This document shows, one piece after another, positions 16,463 to 24,686 of a stretch of DNA of 64,000 nt. The notes under the pieces were generated by a model. The model saw only the letters and a list, made by a program, of their open reading frames with translations, had not been told where the DNA came from and searched no databases. Position numbers and translations under genes: made by a program. The stretch is from Actinoallomurus sp040655075 (GTDB taxonomy: Bacteria > Actinomycetota > Actinomycetes > Streptosporangiales > Streptosporangiaceae), in NCBI RefSeq assembly GCF_040655075.1, contig NZ_JBFAJC010000019.1:62001-126000 (forward strand), given 5' to 3'. The first letter of the stretch is position 1. The number at the start of each line of letters is the position of its first letter.

Positions 16463-18965
16463 CCAGGCGCAGGGCCTCGTCCAGTCGCCCGGCGCGCCGG
16501 CCGCCCGCGTTCGCGACGGTTCCCTTGCCGCCCGCGCCGCCGCCGATCGCGGTCGCCGCGGACGCCAGGACCGTACGCGCCGGCGCGCCGAGGTCCGGGC
16601 TGACCGCCGCGACCATCACCGCCCGGCCGCCGATCTCGGCGCCGAGCACCACCACGCCGCCGCGGCGTTCGAGGACGTCCGCCGCGAGCGGCCGCAGCTC
16701 GTCCGCGTCCACGCCGGGGACCCGCTGGACGACCAGCCAGCCTTGGCCGACGCGCTTGGCGAGCCCCGTGAGGCGTACCGCCTCGGCCGTCAGTTCCTCC
16801 CGCCGATGCCGCTCCAGCACGCGGCGCGCCTCCGCGAGCTCGGCGAGCCGCTGCCGCAGCCGTCCGGGCGCCTCGTCCGGGCGCACCCGCAGGAGATCGG
16901 CGAGCTCGGTGAGCAGCGTCCGCTCGTGATCCTGGTGCCGCAGCGCGTCCACGCCGGTCAGCGCCTCGATCCGGCGCACGCCGGAGCCGATCGAGGACTC
17001 GCCGAGCAGGTTCACCGGTCCCGCCTGCGATCCGTGGCCGACGTGGGTGCCGCCGCACAGCTCGCGGGAGAAGTCGCCGATGTCGACGATCCGCACGTGC
17101 TCCCCGTACGTCTCGCCGAACAGCGCCATCGCTCCGGCCGCCTCCGCCCGCGCCCGGTCCGCGTGCCACACCCGGACCTCCGGGTCGTCGAGCAGATGCT
17201 CGTTGACCAGGGTCTGCACCTCCCGCAGCCGCTCGGGCGCGAGCGGCTCGAAGTGCGTGAAGTCGAACCGCAGCCGTCCCGCGTCGACGAGCGACCCCCG
17301 CTGCGCCGCGTGCTCGCCGAGCACCCGGCGCAGCATCGCGTGCAGCACGTGCGTCGCCGTGTGGGACCGCGCGACCGCCGCCCGCCGCTCGGCGTCCACG
17401 ATCGCCTCGACCTCTCCCGGCACGACCTCGCCCGACTCGACCCGCGCGACGTGGACGTGGCCCGGCCGGGTGTCCGTCACGGCGAGGACCGCACCGGACG
17501 CCGTACGGATGCGGCCCCGGTCGCCGACCTGGCCGCCCGCCTCCGCGTAGAACGGGCTCCGGTCGAGGATCACCTCGACCTCCTCGCCCTCGACCGCCGC
17601 CGGAACCTCCGCTCCGTCGCGGAGGATCGTGCGCAGCCGCGCCTCCGAACGCGTCGCGTCGTACCCGACGAACTCGGTCCTGGTCTCCGCCCGCTGCCCG
17701 CGGGCCGGCTCCGTACGGCCGGACCGGCTGCGCCGGCGGCGTTCCTCCAGCAGCACGCCGAACGCGTCCTCGTCGACGGTGAGTCCCGCCGCCCGCGCCG
17801 CGTCCACCGTCAGGTCGAACGGGAAGCCGTACGTGTCGTGCAGGTCGAACGCCAGCCGCGGCGACAGCCGGCGCTCCCGGATCGCGGTGTCGAGGATCCG
17901 CGACCCCTGTCGCAGCGTGCGCGCGAAGCCGTCCTCCTCGGCGCTCACCACCTTCTCGATCAGCGGGCGCGCCGTCTCGAGCTCCAGCCAGGTCGTACCG
18001 TGCAGGTCCACGACCGCGCCGGTCACGGTCGGCAGCACCGCGTCCCCGACGCCCAGCAGCCGCGCGTGCCGGATCGCCCGGCGCAGCAGCCGCCGCAGAA
18101 CGTACCCGCGCCCGTCACCCGAGGGCAGGACCCCGTCCGCGATGAGGAACGCCGCCGCCCGCGCGTGGTCCGCGACGATCTTCAGTGAGGTGTCGTCGCC
18201 GCCACCCGCCAGGTCCCGCACCGTCTCCAGCACCGGGAGCATCAGGTCGGTGTGGAAGATGTCGGGCGCGTCCTGCAGCACGAGCGCGAGCCGATCCACG
18301 CCGAGACCCGTGTCGATGCTCTTGGCCGGAAGCTCCCCCACGATGCGGAAGTCGTCGTCGCGAACGTCCTGCATGAAGACGAGATTCCACAGCTCGAGGT
18401 AGCGTTCGCCGCTCGACGCGGGGCCGCCGTCGGGACCGTACGCCGGGCCGCGGTCATAGTGGATCTCCGAGCTCGGCCCGCACGGGCCCGCCATGCCCAT
18501 CGACCAGTAGTTGTCCTCTTTACCGAGCCGCTGAACGCGCTCGCCGGGCACCCCGAGCCTCCGCCACAGGCGCTCGGCCTCGTCGTCGTCCTCGTAGACG
18601 GTGATCCACAGCCGGTCGCGCGGGAGACCGAACCCCTCGGTGATCAGCTCCCACGCCCACGCGATCGTCTCCTCCTTGAAGTAGTCGCCGAAGGAGAAGT
18701 TGCCGAGCATCTCGAAGAACGTGACGTGCCGGGCGGTACGGCCGACGTTGTCCAGGTCGCCGGTGCGCACGCACTTCTGCAGCGTGGTCGCCCGGCGGAA
18801 GTCCGGAACGCTCCGGCCGAGGTAGTACGGCTTGAACTGGTTCATCCCCGCATTGGTCAGCAGCAACTCGGGGTCGGGCGAGACCAGTGAGCTCGCAGGC
18901 ACGCGGCGATGCCCGCGCGCGGTGAAGAAATCGAGGAAGACGGAACGGATCTCGGTGGATCGCAT
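16425..18965 (-). CDS. alaS: Alanyl-tRNA synthetase, possibly a second copy
   Basis: Charges tRNA-Ala and edits mischarged Ser/Gly. The full class II aminoacylation domain is present (QFKPYYLG, the motif-2 region with HVTFFEMLGNFSFGDYF, GLGVDRLALVLQ), then the editing domain with the zinc site HTATHVLHAML and CGGTHV, then the C-Ala domain. At 846 residues it is somewhat shorter than the usual 880-890, but no catalytic element is missing. It is flanked by a membrane protein and a BlaI/M56 pair rather than the housekeeping neighbours (ruvX, mltG, aroE) seen in actinobacteria, so a paralogue is possible; this window cannot show whether another alaS exists. Confidence 0.92.
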   Translation of the reverse strand: MRSTEIRSVFLDFFTARGHRRVPASSLVSPDPELLLTNAGMNQFKPYYLGRSVPDFRRATTLQKCVRTGDLDNVGRTARHVTFFEMLGNFSFGDYFKEETIAWAWELITEGFGLPRDRLWITVYEDDDEAERLWRRLGVPGERVQRLGKEDNYWSMGMAGPCGPSSEIHYDRGPAYGPDGGPASSGERYLELWNLVFMQDVRDDDFRIVGELPAKSIDTGLGVDRLALVLQDAPDIFHTDLMLPVLETVRDLAGGGDDTSLKIVADHARAAAFLIADGVLPSGDGRGYVLRRLLRRAIRHARLLGVGDAVLPTVTGAVVDLHGTTWLELETARPLIEKVVSAEEDGFARTLRQGSRILDTAIRERRLSPRLAFDLHDTYGFPFDLTVDAARAAGLTVDEDAFGVLLEERRRRSRSGRTEPARGQRAETRTEFVGYDATRSEARLRTILRDGAEVPAAVEGEEVEVILDRSPFYAEAGGQVGDRGRIRTASGAVLAVTDTRPGHVHVARVESGEVVPGEVEAIVDAERRAAVARSHTATHVLHAMLRRVLGEHAAQRGSLVDAGRLRFDFTHFEPLAPERLREVQTLVNEHLLDDPEVRVWHADRARAEAAGAMALFGETYGEHVRIVDIGDFSRELCGGTHVGHGSQAGPVNLLGESSIGSGVRRIEALTGVDALRHQDHERTLLTELADLLRVRPDEAPGRLRQRLAELAEARRVLERHRREELTAEAVRLTGLAKRVGQGWLVVQRVPGVDADELRPLAADVLERRGGVVVLGAEIGGRAVMVAAVSPDLGAPARTVLASAATAIGGGAGGKGTVANAGGRRAGRLDEALRLAASSARDLLGGG

Positions 18966-19165
18966 GGAAGAGCCTCACGAGGTCGGCGGGACGATGGCAC
19001 GCACACGCCGAGCCGGGCCGGGCCGGGACTACCCGTCCCCCGGCTCGGCGCAGCTAGCTCGCCGCCCCACCTCGTGCAGATCCATGCCCCGGACCGTACC
19101 GACGCGGCGCGCGACCGCACAATCGGTTTTCCCGGGCACGCCCGCGAGCGGGAGACCTACATACA

Positions 19166-19190
19166 GTAGTACTACGGCAGGTAGTACTAC
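19166..19190. promoter_or_regulatory. Twin palindromic operator upstream of the BlaI-type repressor
   Basis: The palindrome GTAGTACTAC occurs twice, at 19166-19175 and 19181-19190, with centres 15 bases apart, ending 10 bases before the ATG. BlaI/MecI/CopY repressors bind TACTAC/GTAGTA-type dyads and repress their own operon. Confidence 0.82.
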
Positions 19191-19200
19191 GAACGATAGG

Positions 19201-19569
19201 ATGCATCGCGTGAAGGGTCTCGGAGAGCTCGAACGTACGGTCATGGAGGTCCTGTGGGACCGGGAGAACGGCGCGACCGCCCGTGAGGTCGGCCGGGCGC
19301 TGGCTGACGAACGCGACCTCGCGCACACCACGGTCATGACGGTCCTTGACCGGCTGGCCAAAAAAGGTTTTCTGGTTCGTGAGAGGGAAGGACGCGCCTG
19401 GCGCTACCGTCCGGTGGCAACGAAAGAGGCGTACGTCGCCGAGCTCATGCTGGGCGCGCTCAACATGACCGGCGACCGCGATGCCGCGCTGGCGCACTTC
19501 GCGCGCTCGGTCTCCGGTGATGAGGTCGAGCTGCTGCGCCGCGTGCTCGACGAGGTGGAAGGGACATAA
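19201..19569 (+). CDS. BlaI/MecI-family transcriptional repressor
   Basis: Winged-helix repressor of 122 residues: LGELERTVMEVLWD, the recognition-helix region HTTVMTVLDRLAKKGFL and the wing with EGRAWRYRP are typical of the family, and the C-terminal half should be the dimerisation and cleavage domain. ATG 19201 follows the twin operator directly. The M56 metallopeptidase gene begins five bases after its stop, giving the usual repressor-sensor pair; in beta-lactam systems the membrane protease triggers cleavage of the repressor. No beta-lactamase gene is nearby. Confidence 0.9.
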   Translation: MHRVKGLGELERTVMEVLWDRENGATAREVGRALADERDLAHTTVMTVLDRLAKKGFLVREREGRAWRYRPVATKEAYVAELMLGALNMTGDRDAALAHFARSVSGDEVELLRRVLDEVEGT

Positions 19570-19574
19570 CCGGG

Positions 19575-20492
19575 ATGACCGGCACGGCCCTACTCGCCCT
19601 GGTGGCGGCCGCGAGCGCGTTCGGCGCGCACCGGCTGACGCGCGCCCGCTGGACGTGGCGGACGCCGCGCACCGCGATCGTTCTCTGGCAGGCCCTCGGC
19701 CTGGCCTGGGGCCTGGCCTCCATCGGTACCCTGCTCGGCCTCGGCGTCGCGCCGTACGGCGAGGGCGTCGTCGGCGGCGTCGCCCGCTTCTTCGCCGACC
19801 CGCAGGCCCTGTCGCCGATCCGCATCGCCTCGGTCGCCGCCGGCCTGACCTTCATGCTCGTTCTCATCGCCATGCTGCTCGTCGCGGTCGCCGGAGTCGT
19901 CCGCGCGCGGCGGCGGCACCGGGCCCTGCTGGCGCTCGTGGCGCACGGCGACCCGGAGATGCCCGGCACGCTCGTGCTCGACCATCCGGCGGCGGCGGCC
20001 TACTGCGTCCCCGGCGTACGCTCGTCCAAGGTCGTCATCAGCGCCGGCACACTGGAGATCCTCGGCCCGTACGAGCTGGCCGCCGTGCTCGACCATGAGC
20101 GCGCGCACGTCCGCGAACGCCACGACCTCGTCCTGCTGCCCTTCACGTCGCTGCGCCGGATCTTCCCGCAGGCGCGCATCGTCGGCCGCACCCTCGACGC
20201 GGTGGAGCTGCTGGTCGAGATGGCCGCCGACGACCGCGCCCGCCGCCACCGCCCGGCCAAGGAGCTCGCGACGGCCCTGCTGCGGTTCGCCGCCGCCCGC
20301 CCGGCCCCGACCCCGGCCGGCACCCTCGGCGTCACCGGCATCGACACGGCCGACGAGACCAGCCCGATCCTCGTACGGGTCCGGCGGCTGCTGGCCCCGG
20401 CACCGTTCCCGCGCCCGCTGCGCGGCGCCATGCTGGCCGGCGCGACCCTCGTCGCCGTCCTCCCCCTGATCCTCTACGCCATCCCGGCCTGA
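19575..20492 (+). CDS. M56-family membrane zinc metallopeptidase
   Basis: BlaR1/MecR1-like integral membrane protease (305 residues) with hydrophobic segments at ~2-18, 35-58, 90-112 and 280-302. The zinc motif HERAH lies in VLDHERAHVRERHD, and a downstream ELLVEMAADDRA supplies the third ligand Glu. It lacks the C-terminal penicillin-binding sensor domain of BlaR1, so the inducing signal is unknown. Shares an operon with the BlaI-type repressor and should act by releasing it. Confidence 0.88.
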   Translation: MTGTALLALVAAASAFGAHRLTRARWTWRTPRTAIVLWQALGLAWGLASIGTLLGLGVAPYGEGVVGGVARFFADPQALSPIRIASVAAGLTFMLVLIAMLLVAVAGVVRARRRHRALLALVAHGDPEMPGTLVLDHPAAAAYCVPGVRSSKVVISAGTLEILGPYELAAVLDHERAHVRERHDLVLLPFTSLRRIFPQARIVGRTLDAVELLVEMAADDRARRHRPAKELATALLRFAAARPAPTPAGTLGVTGIDTADETSPILVRVRRLLAPAPFPRPLRGAMLAGATLVAVLPLILYAIPA

Positions 20493-20776
20493 CGCCCGGC
20501 GGATCCGTTCCGGTATCGGATCCGCGGCCGGGCGACGCAACGTAACGATCCATTTCCAGCATTTGTGACGCGCTAAACGCGCGGCGAACCCCATTAAGCG
20601 GCCCGCTCTTACGATGATTCGTTACCGCACCGTATAGCCGTTCCGACATGGAAACGTAACTGTGGGGGACGACTGCGGGACCAAACGGTCAGTTCGTGTT
20701 CTATTCCGCCGATGCCACGATGAGCCGCATTGGTGATCAGTCTTTGATCACCCAATGGACGCGCCGGAGGTAAGGC
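20493..20776. other. Upstream region of the lanthipeptide locus
   Basis: Contains a hairpin right after the M56 stop (CGGATCCG at 20500-20507 pairing with CGGATCCG at 20517-20524), probably its terminator. About 200 AT-richer bases follow without an ORF, then the inverted repeat listed separately. The lanA1 promoter must lie here, but no clear -35/-10 pair is visible. Confidence 0.6.
20732..20752. promoter_or_regulatory. Long inverted repeat just upstream of lanA1
   Basis: GGTGATCA (20732-20739) and TGATCACC (20745-20752) are perfect arms around a five-base loop, extended outward by CATT/AATG with one bulge. It ends 13 bases before the GGAGG of the first precursor gene. It could be a dimeric-repressor operator or an RNA hairpin in the leader. 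It is not repeated before the second precursor gene. Confidence 0.6.
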
Positions 20777-20968
20777 ATGACCGTCAAGGAAGCCGAGATC
20801 GCCGAACGGACCGCCGAGCAGTGGCGGACCACCGCCGGAAACGACAACCCCGCCGGGCCCCTCTACACGGCCGGCACCTTCGCGGAAGCGGACATCGTCG
20901 AAGCGGAGACGAGCTACACCGGCCACTGCAGCGCGTGCAGCGCCTCGCACACCATCTGGTGCTGCTGA
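20777..20968 (+). CDS. Lanthipeptide precursor 1
   Basis: A 63-residue peptide with a charged leader (MTVKEAEIAERTAEQWRTTA), a middle NPAGPLY...FAEADI segment and a Ser/Thr/Cys-rich end, GHCSACSASHTIWCC. Four cysteines and at least six Ser/Thr lie in the last 19 residues, the layout of a class II lanthipeptide core able to form up to four (methyl)lanthionine rings. GGAGG lies six bases before the ATG. A nearly identical gene lies 293 bases downstream and a LanM follows. There is no double-glycine site, so the leader-core boundary is uncertain. It resembles small NPAGPL-containing actinomycete peptides (possibly the DUF6229 group), which I cannot verify. Confidence 0.85.
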   Translation: MTVKEAEIAERTAEQWRTTAGNDNPAGPLYTAGTFAEADIVEAETSYTGHCSACSASHTIWCC

Positions 20969-21069
20969 ACCGCTTAATTCCGGACTACCGATAATCGCGC
21001 ACTAGTGACGCGCGAATATCGAACCAAAGCGATTGATCGATATATCTACTGGACGCGTGGGAGAAACGC

Positions 21070-21261
21070 ATGACCGTCAAGGAAATCCAAATCGCCGAAC
21101 GGACCGCCGAGCAGTGGCGGACCACCGCCGGAGACGACAACCCCGCCGGACCGCTCTACGCGGCCGGTGCCTTCGCGGAAGCGGACATCGTCGAGGCGGA
21201 GACGAGCTACACGGGCATCTGCAGCGCGTGCAGCGCCTCGCACACCCACCCCTGCTGCTGA
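21070..21261 (+). CDS. Lanthipeptide precursor 2
   Basis: A 63-residue paralogue of the first precursor, with most of the leader unchanged and the core end reading GICSACSASHTHPCC instead of GHCSACSASHTIWCC. Cysteine positions are identical. Differences are concentrated at His/Ile in the core start and TIW/THP before the final Cys-Cys, so the two products would share ring topology but differ in side chains. GGGAGAA lies about five bases before the ATG. The stop is 18 bases before the LanM start, so lanA2 and lanM are co-transcribed. Confidence 0.85.
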   Translation: MTVKEIQIAERTAEQWRTTAGDDNPAGPLYAAGAFAEADIVEAETSYTGICSACSASHTHPCC

Positions 21262-21279
21262 GCCCCCTTCTGGACGCGG

Positions 21280-24198
21280 ATGGTGAGCACTGACGTGAGC
21301 CCTGCTGCCGGTGACTTCGCACGATCGCTGAGCCGCCTGGTCGAACCGGCCCTGGACGGACTGTGGGAACAACTCGGATCCGTCCCCGGCCTGGCCGAGT
21401 CCGAGCGGACCGCGATCCGGGACGGCACCGCGGCGGCGCTGTACGAGACGGCTCATCGTAAGGTCGCCCGCGTCCTGATTCTGGAGCTGAATGCCGCACG
21501 GATCACCGGCCGCCTCACGGCCGGTGATCCCCCGGCGCGCTGGGCCGAATTCGCGGAGATGTCGTCGTCTCCGCGGTACTGGGAGTCCCTGTCCGGACAC
21601 TACCCGCCGCTGCCCGACCGGCTGCGTACGGTGCTGTCGAGGCGGTGCGCCGCGGCGTTGGCGCTGGCCCGTCGGCTGGCCGCCGACCGGGACGCGACGG
21701 CGCGGCTGCTCGGCACGGAACCCGGGCCGCTGTCCCGGGTCGCCTTCGGCGCCGGGGACAGCCACCGGGGCGGTCACACGGTCGCCCTCCTGGAGTTCGA
21801 CGCCGGCACGGTCGTGTACAAACCGCGGCCGGTGAGCGTGGACGCGGTGCTCGGCGAAATGCTGGCCGAGGTGTTCCGCGACGTCCCGGCGCAATTGCGG
21901 ATCCGGGTCCCCCGGGTCGTGCCCTGCGACGGGTACGGCTGGGCCGAGTTCGTGACCCACCGATACTGCGCGGATGTCGCGGAGCTGTCCGCGTTCTACC
22001 GCGGCATCGGCCACTGGCTGGGCATGATGCGGCTGCTCGGCGGCAGCGACCTGCATGCCGAGAACGTCATCGCCTGCGGGCCGGTGCCGGTCGTGGTGGA
22101 CTGCGAAACCCTGTTCACGCCGGTGCACCCGATCCCTCCGTCCGGGCTCGGGCTCGCGCCCGACCGGGCGCGCGCGCTGGTCGGCACGACCGTGCTGCGG
22201 ACCGGGATGCTGCCCAACCGGGGGACGGCCCTGGGCTGGCGGGGCGTGGACGCCTCCGCGGTGGGGGCGCTGCCCGGCGAGCAGCCGCTCACCGAGTTGC
22301 CGGTCATCGTGGACGCGGGCAGCGACCAGGCGCGGATCGGCACCCGACCGGTCGAGCCGACGATCGGTGCGAGCCATCCCAGCCCGGAGCCGGTGCTGGC
22401 CGACCACTGGCAACGCGTCCTCGACGGCTTCGCCGAGACGACGGAGACGTTGCGGTCGATCGACCGGGCGGGCGCCTTGGAACCACTGCTCGCCCGTTTC
22501 GCCGACTGCCCGATCCGCGTGGTGCTGCGCTCCACCGAGGCGTATACCGAACTGGCGCGGATGCTGTGGCATCCGGTGTCGCTGCACGACCCCGATGCCG
22601 CTGCGAACCGCGCCGCCGAACTGCTCACCGCGATGGCCAGGCACGTTCCCGGTGCGCCGGGCGATCCGGAGGTCATCGCCGCGGAGGTGGCCGACCTGCT
22701 CGACGGGGACGTGCCGTTCTTCGCCACCACGCCCCGCCGCGGACGGCTGGACGGCCCGTGCGGCACGTCGTACCTGCCCGAACAGGACCTCGTGGCGGCC
22801 TCGCTGCAGCGGTGGCGCACCGCCGACCTCCGGCTGGAGAGCGACGTCATCCGGGCGACACTGGTCAGCGCGTACCTCAATGACGGCTGGCTGCCGGGCG
22901 ATCCGGGGATGCGGGTGGAACGGCCGCGCCGCGACGACCTGGACCGCAGGCGACGCCGGATCGTGGCGGCGCTGATCCGCGAGCTTCGCGACGCCGCGCT
23001 CCGCGCCGAGGACGGCACGGTCACGTGGATCGCGCCGGTGCTCGGCCCCGCGGGCTGGGCCGTGCAACCGCTGGGCCCGGACGTCTACGGCGGCCTGACC
23101 GGAGTGGCCGTCCTGCTCGCCGCGTACCACCGAGAGCACACCGCCGGCCGGGCCGATGACGTCGACGGCGTGGCCGGGCTGCTCGATGCCGTGCTGCGCA
23201 CCGTACGCGCGGCAGAGGACAAGGACGCCGCTCTCCGCCTGGAGGAGACCCGGTTGCGCCCGCCGCCGCCCGGCGGATACATCGGACTCGGCTCGCAGAT
23301 CTGGGCGTGGCTGACACTGCACGCCTGGGGCAAGGCCGGCCCGGACGGCCTGGACCGCGCCCGCGCGCTCGCCGCGCTGCTGCCCAAGGCGGTCACGGCC
23401 GAGGACAGATTCGACGTGCTGACCGGAATGGCCGGGGCGATCGTCCCGCTGCTGCAACTAGCCGCCGTGACCGGTGAAGACGACTGGACGCGCCACGCCG
23501 TCATCATCGGCGACCGGATCATCGCCGGCGCCCGGCGGAACGCGGGAACCATGTGCTGGCCCTCCCGCCGCTGGCCGGACGGCCTGGGCGGGTTCGCCCA
23601 CGGCGCGACCGGCATCGGGTGGGCGCTGGCCCGTCTCGCCCTGGCGACCGGCGAAACGCGATTCGCCGACGCGGCGCGGGAGGCGTTCTCCTTCGAGGAG
23701 ACGCTCTACGACCCGGCCGTCGACGGCTGGCTCGACCTGCGCGAACCCGAGGAGAAGGTGGCCTCGGCCGCCTGGTGCCACGGCGCCGTCGGCATCGGGA
23801 TCAGCGCCGCCGACCTGGCACGGCGCGGCTGGGACGGGGCGGACGCCCTCACGGGGCGGGCGGTCGGGCCGGCGGCGCGGCGCGGGTTCGACTGGAACCA
23901 CACCCTGTGCCACGGTGATCTGGGGTGCTGGGAGCTGTTCGACCACGCCCTGGCACTCGGCCGCGTCCCGGTCGGGCTGGACCGCTCCGGGCTCGGCGCG
24001 CGGATCATCACCAGCCTGGAGGACAACGGCCCGGCCAGCGGACTGGCCCGCGACGCGTACTCCCCGGGCATGCTCGCCGGCCGAGGCGGCATGGCCTACC
24101 AGTTGCTGCGACTGCACCCGGACAGCGTCCTGCCCTCGATCCTGACCCTGGACTCGGCCGAGCACGACGGCCAGGATTTCAGGGGCGAGTCGCGTTAG
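21280..24198 (+). CDS. lanM: Class II lanthipeptide synthetase LanM
   Basis: Bifunctional enzyme of 972 residues that phosphorylates and eliminates Ser/Thr in the precursor core, then cyclises with Cys. The N-terminal lipid-kinase-like dehydratase (~1-560) has the Lys in VVYKPRP (~183), GGSDLHAENVI (~255-265) and DCETLF (~274). The C-terminal LanC-like cyclase (~600-960) has zinc ligands in WCHGAVGIG (~832) and CHGDLGCWEL (~876). Length is normal and no key motif is missing. No strong ribosome site precedes ATG 21280; GTG 21283 and 21295 are alternatives, and coupling to lanA2 is likely. No LanT, LanP or immunity gene adjoins. Confidence 0.95.
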   Translation: MVSTDVSPAAGDFARSLSRLVEPALDGLWEQLGSVPGLAESERTAIRDGTAAALYETAHRKVARVLILELNAARITGRLTAGDPPARWAEFAEMSSSPRYWESLSGHYPPLPDRLRTVLSRRCAAALALARRLAADRDATARLLGTEPGPLSRVAFGAGDSHRGGHTVALLEFDAGTVVYKPRPVSVDAVLGEMLAEVFRDVPAQLRIRVPRVVPCDGYGWAEFVTHRYCADVAELSAFYRGIGHWLGMMRLLGGSDLHAENVIACGPVPVVVDCETLFTPVHPIPPSGLGLAPDRARALVGTTVLRTGMLPNRGTALGWRGVDASAVGALPGEQPLTELPVIVDAGSDQARIGTRPVEPTIGASHPSPEPVLADHWQRVLDGFAETTETLRSIDRAGALEPLLARFADCPIRVVLRSTEAYTELARMLWHPVSLHDPDAAANRAAELLTAMARHVPGAPGDPEVIAAEVADLLDGDVPFFATTPRRGRLDGPCGTSYLPEQDLVAASLQRWRTADLRLESDVIRATLVSAYLNDGWLPGDPGMRVERPRRDDLDRRRRRIVAALIRELRDAALRAEDGTVTWIAPVLGPAGWAVQPLGPDVYGGLTGVAVLLAAYHREHTAGRADDVDGVAGLLDAVLRTVRAAEDKDAALRLEETRLRPPPPGGYIGLGSQIWAWLTLHAWGKAGPDGLDRARALAALLPKAVTAEDRFDVLTGMAGAIVPLLQLAAVTGEDDWTRHAVIIGDRIIAGARRNAGTMCWPSRRWPDGLGGFAHGATGIGWALARLALATGETRFADAAREAFSFEETLYDPAVDGWLDLREPEEKVASAAWCHGAVGIGISAADLARRGWDGADALTGRAVGPAARRGFDWNHTLCHGDLGCWELFDHALALGRVPVGLDRSGLGARIITSLEDNGPASGLARDAYSPGMLAGRGGMAYQLLRLHPDSVLPSILTLDSAEHDGQDFRGESR

Positions 24199-24211
24199 TA
24201 CTGCGGAGTGC

Positions 24212-24664
24212 TCAGCGGGTGGGCGCCCAGAGTCGGTCGGCGTCGCCGGCGGCGAGCCGACCCCGGTAGGTGTCGATCTTGTGGTCGATGAGCCTGAGGT
24301 TCTCCTGAATCTCAGCGAGCTTGGCGGTCACGTCGGCGCGGTGGGCCTCCAGCAGAGCAAGCCGTTCCTGCTCGTTGCCGGACCCGTCGGATACGAGCTG
24401 GGCGTAGCGGCGGATCGTCTTGATGGGCATGCCGGTGGCCCGCAGCTTCGTGCAGATGGCGATCCACCCGAGGTCGAGCTGGTGGTAGCGCCGCCGGCCG
24501 CCGTGGGTGCGTTCAATGGGGGTGACGACCAGGCCGGCGCGTTCGTAGTAGCGGAGCGTGTGCACGCTGACCCCGGTGCGGCGAGCGGCCTCGGCGATGC
24601 TCAGCCCCTCCCGGGGGATGGGGCGATCGGATCCGGATTCTGACTGCGGCTTGACTTCGAGCAC
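24212..24664 (-). CDS. MerR-family transcriptional regulator
   Basis: A 150-residue regulator with the N-terminal winged helix LSIAEAARRTGVSVHTLRYYERAGLV, wing residues GGRRRYHQ, and a C-terminal coiled-coil dimerisation helix (~100-140). No cysteine cluster is present for metal sensing, so the effector is probably an organic molecule. GTG 24664 begins the frame but has no clear ribosome site; a start nearer residue 18 is possible. Convergent with lanM, 13 bases from its stop; a role in controlling it is not shown. Confidence 0.85.
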   Translation of the reverse strand: MLEVKPQSESGSDRPIPREGLSIAEAARRTGVSVHTLRYYERAGLVVTPIERTHGGRRRYHQLDLGWIAICTKLRATGMPIKTIRRYAQLVSDGSGNEQERLALLEAHRADVTAKLAEIQENLRLIDHKIDTYRGRLAAGDADRLWAPTR

Positions 24665-24686
24665 GCTCTAAATCGTAGCCCTGTGA

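Noticed and set aside
21046..23457. An 803-residue minus-strand ORF across lanM
   Set aside because: Antisense shadow of lanM and the lanA genes; Arg/Gly/Ala/His-rich, with no ribosome site or family.
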